Below, piece by piece: positions 55,236 to 64,000 of a stretch of 64,000 bases of DNA. A program made the position numbers and the translations under genes. Position 1 is the first letter of the stretch, and every line of letters starts with the position of its first letter. The notes beneath the pieces are model-generated. The model saw only the letters and a list, made by a program, of their open reading frames with translations, ran no database searches and was not told where the DNA came from. The stretch is from Siphonodentalium dalli (taxonomy: Eukaryota > Mollusca > Scaphopoda > Gadilida > Siphonodentaliidae), in the NCBI GenBank assembly GCA_032622095.1, contig CP136066.1, positions 197,026,816-197,090,815 on the forward strand, read 5' to 3'.

Positions 55236-57968
55236 ATGGCGTCGCTTATGCGGAACAATAATTTTTTGATGGTTTAACGGAAGCAGATTTAGAGAAATTA
55301 TTTTTTCAAGGTGAATATGCAGAAGAACCAACAACCGAACCCATCGACGAAGAAGACGACTAATTAACGATGGCGATAGATATACCAGGGCCAAGCCTAA
55401 CGCCGCCGGTGAGAGGGTGTTTCAATCGAGTATTTCTATCAGTAAGTTTGCAGTTGGCCCAGTATTAATCATGACATCGTGAATGTCCCACAATGTGAAA
55501 AAAATCAGATCTATTGTCCAACAACAATATACTCAGTGAGCAGTATAATAATACTAATGATATAATACCGGTAAATACCCGGAGTATACCCCAAAAACAA
55601 TAGGCTAAATGTCATGATTCACGTGTGCCTAAAACTTATAAGAATACACTTCCCTCATCACAGAGTCTCATCTCACTCATTTCCTTTTCAAATGCAATTT
55701 ATAATGATAATATGGATATAAAATTAATACAAAATTATAAGAAATATAGAATTTAAAGGTTAGCAGAAATTTAATTAAACCAATTGACATGTACATGTGA
55801 TGATGTGTGTTTCCAATGTAGTGAGACACTGCACTGTTTAATTTAATAGGTGATACTAGTCTCAGTACTCACAACAGTAGGCCTACAACTTCCAGTAGTA
55901 CAACTAGATGTACCACCAGCAATACCACTGCACAGCAGCCATCATGGTTTGATACCTTGAGTGGGGAAGAACTGAGGGAATTGGCAGTGTCGTCAAAAAT
56001 CCCGAGCACACACAAAATGACAAATGGGCCGTTAAAATGTTCAGAGGTATATAAATTTCCTCCTATGAATATACAATTGGAATTGGATATAAAACTCCTG
56101 AATATACATTATAGAAATTTATATAAATATAATAAATTTAAACTTATAGTATTACAAGTCATTGAATGTAATTATAGTTCACCTCCACAACCTTAAAAAC
56201 ATCCTTGTAGCCTAATGATAATTACAATTACCTCTCTGTGGGTCTCTGTAATGTTCATGTCGTTGACAGAATGATACGAATATATATCCCACATATCTCG
56301 TGAACAGATTTTTTTCCATAATTTTCAGCGTAAACCTCCGATGGATTTTTCCACGAAATGAAAAGCGAATATTTTTTCCCCATTTCCACAGAATGGTTGG
56401 TGGACAACGGCTTTCCTGCCCAATTTGAGAATCTCCAGAAGGATGAATTGGATCACCGCCTCCGCCTGTTTGCCAAATCAGCTGATGGCAAGCCGTATTC
56501 AAAAATCTCATACGTAGGATTAAAAGTTGCAATTAACCGACATCTGAGAGATCCTCCATTTTCTCGTAGCTGCACACTTATGGATGACCCGGCATTCCAT
56601 AAAATTAACAGTATGTTTACGGCCGTCCTGAATATTTGAAGCGAGTAGGTCTCGACAAAACGACGCACCATGAATAAATCACGTCAGAAGATCTTATCAA
56701 GCTCCGTTCAAGTGATGTCTTATCTGTCAGTACTCCAAAGGGCCTGCCAAAAAGTATGGTTTGACTTAACCCTTGGTTTTGCAAGGAGAGGGCGGAAAAA
56801 TATGCGCAATCAACCATGTGGGGCATTTTGTATAAAACAGACAGTGCCGGCAATGAATATATTGAAATGACATTTAACGAAGCGACAAAGAACCATCCTG
56901 GTGGTTTGCGAGATAAAGATCACGAAACAAGGCCGTGGCTGTATGCGACGAAAGATGAGAATTGTCCGGTATCAGCATATATAAAGCTCCCAAGTAAACG
57001 CAACGAGCTGAATAATATCCTGTTTCAGCAACCAAGGTTATATGTCAATAATAGGGTCAGTTGCTGGTACACCACAAGGCCAATTGGCGAAATGAAAGCT
57101 GAACGACATGATGAAAACGATATCGACAGAAGTCGGTTTCGAGCAAGGTACATACAGCGAATTTGTTCAAATAATATATCATAATGTAATAAATTATCCA
57201 TAATCAGCTTCATAAACCAGTTAAATACTTTTCGAACGTCTCAAACTTATTTACAAAACTGTTGAAATTACTCATTTCTCAGTTATAAGCCAACAACTAA
57301 TGAAAAAGATTTTATTGTTTGAAAAAAGAAATCATTTGCAGACAGATTATAGATTTATCCACAATATACATATTGTAATTAAATATGGATTTTGAGGATA
57401 AGGATGTTTTGTCATTTTGTAAAGGTACATGGCAATTATACTGTGGCAAATTTAGTTAGCCGGTGACGGCGGTGGTATTTATTCACAATATACCCATTTT
57501 GATTAAAATTTTGATTTATATATAATTTTCGGAATTAAATAAACGTAGGGAAATTTATCTTACATATTTATACCAACCACTGTGTGTGGGCTACTTCATT
57601 ACTTTGCTGAGTCACGCAGGTGTTGAAGCACGTGAGATTATGAGGATATCAGGCCACCAAAGCGAGCAACACATATTCATCGGAATCGCAAAAAAAGACA
57701 ATATAGTCGTATATTTAGTGGTTGCCAGGATGCCGATCCCTCAACAGCACCAAACAGTAATATTCCCGTCGCACCAGTGTCTGTTAACACAGAATGTAGC
57801 CAATTAACTAGTCGTACTAGTCTGATAAACAATTTAGTTTTGGAATCATCGAGAACTGTGAATGCATATCGCATGATGCCGAGAGTGTCCTTCGACAAGC
57901 AGTTGGAAATCCATGTCACCATTAACAATTATTTTTGTGACCATCCCAGACAGCAACCTGAGCCTTGA
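55236..57968 (+). pseudogene. Crypton/KIAA1958-like tyrosine recombinase, spliced and broken
   Basis: Four exons are recognisable. (1) 55236 to about 55363: ATG, then FFDGLTEADLEKLFFQGEY and an acidic end. (2) 55850-56046: Ser/Thr-rich linker, then PSWFDTLSGEELRELAV, with donor AGAG|GTATAT. (3) 56392-57147: acceptor TTCCACAG, WLVDNGFPAQFENL, DGKPYSKISYVGLKVAINRH, KVWFDLTLGFARRGRK, YIEMTFNEATKNHPGGL and WYTTRPIG. (4) about 57569-57968: TNHCVWATS, LLSHAGVEAREIMRISGHQS, ending at TGA. The reading order matches the DUF3504 domain of KIAA1958-like proteins, which derive from Crypton recombinases that cut and join DNA with a tyrosine. Damage: single-base shifts in exons 2, 3 (several) and 4, an in-frame TAA near 56691, and HxxR changed to HCVW (CGG to TGG). 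It cannot be active. Confidence 0.8.
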
Positions 57969-58718
57969 ATGTTGAAAATCTTGCATGTTTGACTTGTTGT
58001 TTCTTTTGTTCTAGATCAGTATTGATATTGAAATGAGTTTAATGAACTGAAAATGATTTTAAAGATAAATACTGTCAATTAAATTTGGAGTTCTCAGCAA
58101 GTCAGAAGGTGTCTCAATTTTAATGACAGCTTAAAATTTAAATTGAAAACCAAAATTCCAATACAATTGATTCGACAACGGGGGAAACTCGATGTAATCG
58201 CTAGAAAAACCTGTTTCAGATGTTGATATATGTCACTTACCGTAATCCTTGTATATCATTGTTTCGATATCACGCGACAAATTTCTTGACACGAAACACA
58301 AACGGCGTTAATTACATATTTCAACGAGTGAACAATTTTCCATTTTTCCAAGTTCGCAGTCAAAATAAACATCGGCGAATCTGGGTCAGGTAATCGTCGG
58401 AAAAAATTATTTTTAAGTGATAAATTTCTGAAAAGGACATCAACTACATGCAGAAACTAATTTGTGTGCATATTTATTTCTATTCGAGGTGGCAATTTGT
58501 CATCTTTATCAGCATTGGGGGACTGTATTTTACCTAGCGCATTAAATTTAAAATAAAAAGTCGTGAATTGGCTGAGTGTTTTCTATGGCCGCAAATTTCG
58601 TTGTTAATTACGAGGCATTTGTTTGCCTAAATAACGTTTTAAGTTCGAAGAGAATTAGAATGGGGATACCAGTGTGGTGTTTTGTGATTTCGGAAAGGTA
58701 CAGGGCGAATATACTGTG
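57969..58718. other. Non-coding, short internal repeat
   Basis: GGAAAGGTACAGGGCGAATATACTGTGGCAAA, in two parts at 58691-58722, recurs at about 57420-57450 within the last intron of the recombinase pseudogene (GTAAAGGTACATGGCAATTA, TACTGTGGCAAA). Confidence 0.45.
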
Positions 58719-59500
58719 GCAAAGAACACATACTATTTGAGATTTATGTTTGTAATCGTAGGTTCATATTATTAGCGGAATGAGAAATTGTTATTTCTTA
58801 CAAATAATTGTAGAATCCTACAAAGAAAACGCTTCATAGTATTGACCACTGGTGGCTATTCCTCATTCACTCACATATCATGTATATGGTACGATTTTTT
58901 ATATGATCTCAATGCATGTTTATCTACTTATATTAATTTCATGAGTATTAAGACACTTCCCCAATTGCGTTTTTTATTTTGCAACGTTTCGTTCTACGCA
59001 TAATGTTTGAATCACTTACATTTGCTGAGAACTTACACGGGCGATTATTTCTTTGTGAGAACAATCATGACTGTTGACAGAAATGGGTTATTCATTAAGT
59101 TATCAAGTGGACTTGTGTGTTAGCATGCATAATATAACACTGCGTGTTGGGTAAAGATCAACAGCGACAAGACATTCAGGTATATACCTCCTTGAGATAT
59201 CGACCGTCGCTGGTAGAGCTTGGTAGACTCATAGACGAATTTGCAGCGGGCGACATGGCTTGCTATGGCATATTAATTATGACGACCAATTACCACCAAA
59301 CTCCACCATAATAAATTGTCACACCTATTATGCCATCGCTACTGTGGTACATGTGGTCGCAGCCATTATGTTTGACGTTTAAAACGTGTACCGACGAGAA
59401 CGGTCATCATTACCTACCGCTTTCAAATGAAAGCATGTAAGCTCTTTATCAGAGGCGATCGTTCGTGTTTGTTTTGGACAATTACTGTCCTTGTTAAGGC

Positions 59501-60020
59501 TTAAATATACGGGCGGGGTTGGCGGTGGGTATGCTGTTAAAATATCCACCTCCGCCAAAAACCGCCATAAACAGCACTAATAGTAAAATATAGCTAAACT
59601 TTGTTCTTATACCAATCAGAAATATGGCATAAACAGTATGTTATTGTTAAATGTTATGTAAACAAACGCAAAAAACGTTACAGAACATGATTTTGTTTTG
59701 ATCCGGTTTTGGTAAACATAAAGAGCTTTATTTGTTACTGTTTTCCTGATATGGAAATAATAAAGAGCGTTTATATCATTTGAGTGTGATCAACCAATAT
59801 AATTGCGCTGTGTTATGTAAACAGAAGCACAATTTCTGTAACACGAGCAGGCTCTTGTTTACGTACACCATCGTACGTCTTGACGACAATTGCAATATAC
59901 TATTTAAGCGCTGATTATGTTTGGCATATGAACAAATATATATATATTTTAATATTCCTTCTGTTGATGGCGATTTGAACAAATATGAATATTTCTGCAA
60001 CGAACGCCGCCCGTGCCTTT
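59501..60020 (+). mobile_element. ~500-bp TTAA-ended MITE, family P3
   Basis: TTAAATATACGGGCGGGGTT at the left, AACGCCGCCCGTGCCTTT at the right. The right TTAA is mutated (TTTACG). It is very similar to the 43990 copy. Confidence 0.8.
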
Positions 60021-60195
60021 ACGCAAAGCATTCCAATATGGACTCCCGTTCAAATTTTGGTAATTTTTTAAATAGAGAAAAAAGTGGCACCATAACTTCA
60101 CATGAGAAGCTAAAACAACTAGACATATATTATATATATTAAATAACATTTTACCTGTGACAGAAATTGGAAATATATGATTCTTTCTTCCGAAC

Positions 60196-60765
60196 TGAAA
60201 TCTGACTTTGTACGCACGTACAGCGTCTGTTGTTGAGAAACTTCCACAAACAAAACTGAATCCTGGTTGGCGAGTTCTCCGTCAAGAATGTTTTGTTGAG
60301 AAATCCATACATTACATCACAAAACATGATTTAATTCTCATGTTTTTGAAGCGAGTGATACGATTTTGGAACCAGATACCACACAACAGTATTTGGCAAT
60401 ATCCAGTATTTGACTGTATCCATTGTAAACTTGCTCGTGGGAATTCATTGAGTAATCTCTTGATTAATCCTGACTTGGGATTTGGACCAGGCTGGCCATG
60501 TTAAAATATAAGATGGCTTGCTGAGGGAATCTGACCTTGCACAATTACAGTCACAGTCAAATCCAGCTGTTTGCGTTCTGGTGAAGTTGATCAACAACAC
60601 ATACCCTGATCCCTGGCTTTGGAAAATTTAAACTAAATACGTTTTGCTACTATGAAATGTGGATTTCTCAACAAAGCGTTTCTTATGGAGTTCTCCTGAA
60701 TCCTGGTGTACTTTCTTTTATCGAAATTAGCTGACTATTATGTCTGTACGTGCGCACAAAGTCAG
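60196..60765. mobile_element. Inverted-repeat element, ~125-bp arms
   Basis: The left arm (60196-60320) has TCTGACTTTGTACGCACGTA, CAG..AATCCTGG..GAGTTCTCC and TTTTGTTGAGAAATCCATAC. The right arm (60641-60765) carries the complements. The 320-base spacer includes a frame with KRVIRFWNQIPHNS, which resembles worn LINE C-terminal text (xFxxRxxxxWNxLP), so a LINE tail may lie inside. Confidence 0.55.
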
Positions 60766-61537
60766 AGTGTGGTTGGTAAGTAATATGTGCTATGTATTTT
60801 TTAATCTGCAACAGTAGAGTGTTGTTAACTACATAATTTATGATACATTTATTGTTGTTTTCTTTGAATTTTGTGACGTGTTTGATACTTTTCTACCGAT
60901 TCAATTTTTTTTATAAACATATCCCTTGAGGCCATATTGAACTGGTTTTGGTTAAACCTTAAAACTTAATCTTTGGGAAGTCGATATCTGACAAATAAGA
61001 CCCCCTAGCGTCGATTCTAATATCCCCAAAAAGCGGTTGATAACGAAGAGCGTTCTTAATGGTGGTTATGTGTACTCGTTTCAACGTAAAACTGATGATG
61101 TTGTGAAGATCGTTCTTAAAAAAATATTATAATCGTTTGTACTAATGATGCTTTTGTAGATGCTCGCATTTTCTGTTACATACTAATAGTGTGTTTTCCA
61201 TTTACGTATTTGTTTTCCTTTAGCCGATAATCTGAAAGTCACCTTACGGAAGTAGCACAAATTTGGTGTCAAATTGATCCCTGAAATTTTAAGAAAACAT
61301 GCTGTTTATTAGAAGCGTGTAATCTTAAGACATTGCAATTTTTTTTTAAATCATTCATTTTAATTTATGTTTTCAGTTCTGAATAACTTTGTTATTTAGT
61401 CAATATAAATTCTTCAAAAATAAAATAATAATTAAAAAAAAACATTTTTTTTAATGTTTTTAAAAATTGTATTTTATTTCTGAATATCTCCATTATTTCG
61501 TCAATATAATCATCATGTTGTGCCCGTGGTCAAATCG

Positions 61538-61836
61538 GCATTATGGTTTATATATCGTAATGGTGGTCATATCAGTATTATGGTTTATATATCGTAATGG
61601 TGGTCATATCAGTATTAAGGTTTATATATCGTAATGGTGGTCATATCAGTATTAAGGTTTATATATCGTAATGGTGGTCATATCAGTATTAAGGTTTATA
61701 TACCGTAATGGTGGTCAGATCAGCATTAAGGTTTATGTATCGTAATGGTGATCATATCAGTACTAAGGTTTATATATCGTAATGGTGATCATATCAGTAT
61801 TAAGGTTTATATATCGTAATGGTGGTCATATCAGGG
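61538..61836. repeat. 37-bp minisatellite, about 8 units
   Basis: GGTTTATATATCGTAATGGT then GGTCATATCAGTATTAA, with few substitutions (GTGATCATATCAG, TATACCG, TATGTATCG). Confidence 0.95.
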
Positions 61837-61971
61837 GTCAATACTATGATGCGTTTTCTTTGTAAGAATCTACAATTGTTTGTAAGAAATAACAATTTAT
61901 CATTCCGCTAATACTATGAAACTACGATTACAAACATAAATCACAAATAGTACATGTTCTTTGTGTTTACA

Positions 61972-64000
61972 AAAATCTCCCAATCACAAAGAATGTTCGG
62001 GTACTATGAAAGTTAATTGAAAGTAATAACGTTAAGGAACGTGATTAGAAGGTCTTCGTATTGTGTGTCAAACATAAATTTTCAGTTTTCGCACCCTTAT
62101 CCCGGATAATATACCCATCTATGATACGCAGGGACGTCGCGACAAGGGGTCGATTCACCTCTTGTGAAAATGTTTTGTTAGCTGGAAATCTGAAGTACAA
62201 CCCACAGTGACGTCGCGACAAGGGGGTTGCGTTATGTTTCTCGCCCCCCAAATATTTTGTCAACATGTTCAACATTTGGAAATTTCATACCTGAAACAAC
62301 ATGAATTGGAAATTTTACAACATCAATAGGTTGAATTTGTTCTCTTATTTTGTTTTTCCAACAATTTATTAGAGGGTATGTGTTTGTTTAAGACCAACAT
62401 TTGCATATTTACCTCCTTTGGTCAACAGTTTGGATTGAAATGGCCTATATTTAGAAATTGTCAAACCTTAGGGGTGTCAGCTTGGATGTGAGGTAGCAGT
62501 ATGTGTTCCTTGTAACTACTAACATTACCCAATTTATTGAAAGTTACAACCAACGTTAAGGAACTTGTCTAGAAGGTCAATATAGGGTGTCAAACATAAA
62601 TTGACGATTTTCACACCCTTGTGAAAATGTTTTATCAATGGAAATCTCATAAACAGGCACATGGCGATAGTGGTCTTGGATTTGGTCACGGTAAAGGACA
62701 CGAATACGAAGAGGCAAGCACAGTTTTCACAAATGACTACATCATAAATGCAGTGACGTGGCCAGATGGTCTCTTCGGTGCGCCAACGTCGATATCCAAC
62801 TGTCCCCACCCTTCAATAAGAAATTTCTGTGAAATGTAATTGTTTACCGCGGTTGGCTTCTGATTTTCCAGCTGTAACATTAAGTTGTCCAACCGGCCCC
62901 TTAATTGGGTTGGACATTTTGACTAAATATGACTAACTTAGTGTTAGTCACAAACATTTTGAGCAACTTTGGTCAAGTATTGGAATTATTTGCACATAAT
63001 TCTGCAACTTACATTTTCGCCTTCCCAGTGACTAAGAAAAGTTATGACTAAATCCTGGCCATTTTGAGTAATTAGTCGTTTTGACATTTCTTAGTCGTTA
63101 TGACTCACATCACCCTAGTAATTTTTACTAATGTTATGCCTCAGTCATGTTGGGCATTTTTGTTATTCAAAGGGTGCATATTGAAATTATAGGATGGACA
63201 CCCATCACCAAATGGAGCCCATATAGCCAGTCCCTATCTCGATATATTATAAGATATCGGAGCAGTTTGAAATTATAAAATGACCACCCCTCCTATAACT
63301 GAGAGCCTTCACACGTCCCTGCTTTGATACTGTGATGGACACCCCCTGCTAAAATGGAGCCACGTTCCTGCCTCGATGTGTTATGATAAGAGTAGCGGAT
63401 CAGTTTGAAATCATAGGATGGACACAACATATATAAATTTATACCATCAAAATAATATTTTGTTTTCACAAACTGAATGGTTGTAATTTGTTAAAACAAT
63501 GATACCAAATTGGTTGTAGTACTCGATATTACACTGACTGTTACTTACATACACACTCTACAAACGAACAGTTTATTATTTAACTTTGCGCAGACAAGTA
63601 GTCATCAACTTAGCAATCCTTGTACCGATTGGATAGCTCTGATAAGCGATCAACGTCTCAACTTATTAATTCTTTTGTAACTTTGGCTTGCCGTGATTCA
63701 ATATATTGTGAATCACTCACAGCTAACGGTTTTCCCGTAAGCAATCTACAATAATCAACAGTTGATCTTTGTGAAATTTGCGAGATTGTGTTAGCTCATC
63801 GTTTCGTAGTACTGGCGATATCACTAATCACAAAATAATAGCACGCATTGTAACTTTCCCATATAAATTGTGTGTCAGTTATTTTAGCTCTATACATGTC
63901 CGTCTAATTTGAACTAGGTATTCAAACACTGATAACGGGTGAATGGGAGCAGAGTGGTGAGTTAGTTTTTTCTACGTTTTAGGGGTTTCACCTCTCGCCC
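61972..64000. repeat. Diverged direct duplications, no gene
   Basis: 62030-62110 recurs at 62550-62625 (GGAACTTGTCTAGAAGGTC, GTGTCAAACATAAATT, TTTTCACACCCTT). ACGTCGCGACAAGGGG occurs at 62133 and 62211. 63180-63250 recurs at 63335-63430 (ATGGACACCC, AAATGGAGCC, CTCGATATATTATAAGAT, CAGTTTGAAAT). Nothing coding is recognised to the window end. Confidence 0.55.

Larger units (their letters stand above)
58719..61971. mobile_element. 3.25-kb region bounded by ~130-bp inverted repeats
   Basis: 58719-58850 and 61841-61971 are reverse complements at roughly 85-90% (GATTTATGTTTGTAATCGTA, TATTAGCGGAATGA, AAATTGTTATTTCTTACAAA, AAAGAAAACGC, TCATAGTATTGACC). Between them lie a P3 MITE, a second inverted repeat and a minisatellite, but no transposase frame. 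The pair could be the ends of one non-autonomous transposon that has collected insertions, or two solitary copies of a repeat in opposite orientation. Confidence 0.5.

Overview
The window looks like AT-rich non-coding DNA from an invertebrate animal, most probably a mollusc. The reasons are introns with GT..AG signals and matching phases, dense non-autonomous transposons, animal-type LINE and tyrosine-recombinase remnants, and two copies of a repeat tail containing GACGTTAAAC, which I remember as common in mollusc SINE/LINE tails. Nothing is bacterial: there are no operons and no CRISPR. Almost all short open frames in the window are chance frames inside repeats.

The only convincing host genes are two tandem copies of a secreted C-type lectin gene on the minus strand. 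Copy B (about 53.3 kb down to 46.6 kb, possibly to 34.2 kb) has intact exons: signal-peptide exon (53291-53348), CTLD first half (48165-48399), CTLD second half (46569-46786), and a phase-compatible terminal exon with a PAN/apple-like cysteine pattern (34167-34399). Joined, these give 744 bases, or 247 codons plus a stop. Copy A (29.5 kb down to 6.46 kb) has the equivalent first three exons (29402-29459, 10207-10423, 6464-6670), but exon 2 has an in-frame stop and exon 3 a 2-base deletion, so it looks like a pseudogene. Four other blocks in intron 1 are collinear between the copies, which supports a tandem gene duplication followed by very uneven transposon growth (intron 1 is about 19 kb in A and 4.9 kb in B).

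The rest is a transposon graveyard. (1) Small TTAA-flanked elements with piggyBac-like ends, at least two TIR families. (2) A third TIR family flanked by ATAT. All three carry the same internal cassette of paired palindromes. (3) Four copies of a ~500-base TTAA-ended element with a GC-rich end. (4) Pearl/HINE-like elements with tandem cores followed by GACA/AAAC microsatellite, found as head-to-tail dimers on both strands. (5) A second tandem-core element at 41.4-42.5 kb ending in a hairpin. (6) Remnants of two different Crypton-type tyrosine recombinase genes (38.97-39.6 kb and 55.2-58.0 kb). (7) Three or four LINE fragments. (8) A hAT-like element at 1.6-3.0 kb. (9) Several fold-back palindromes, including one of about 444 bases at 23.2 kb. 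(10) Minisatellites at 2.2 kb and 61.5 kb.

The observations most worth following are the palindrome cassette shared by unrelated TIR families, the head-to-tail HINE dimers, an ATAT element sitting 11 bases from a lectin splice acceptor, a paralogous empty site that shows TTAA targeting, and the lectin-plus-PAN gene model.
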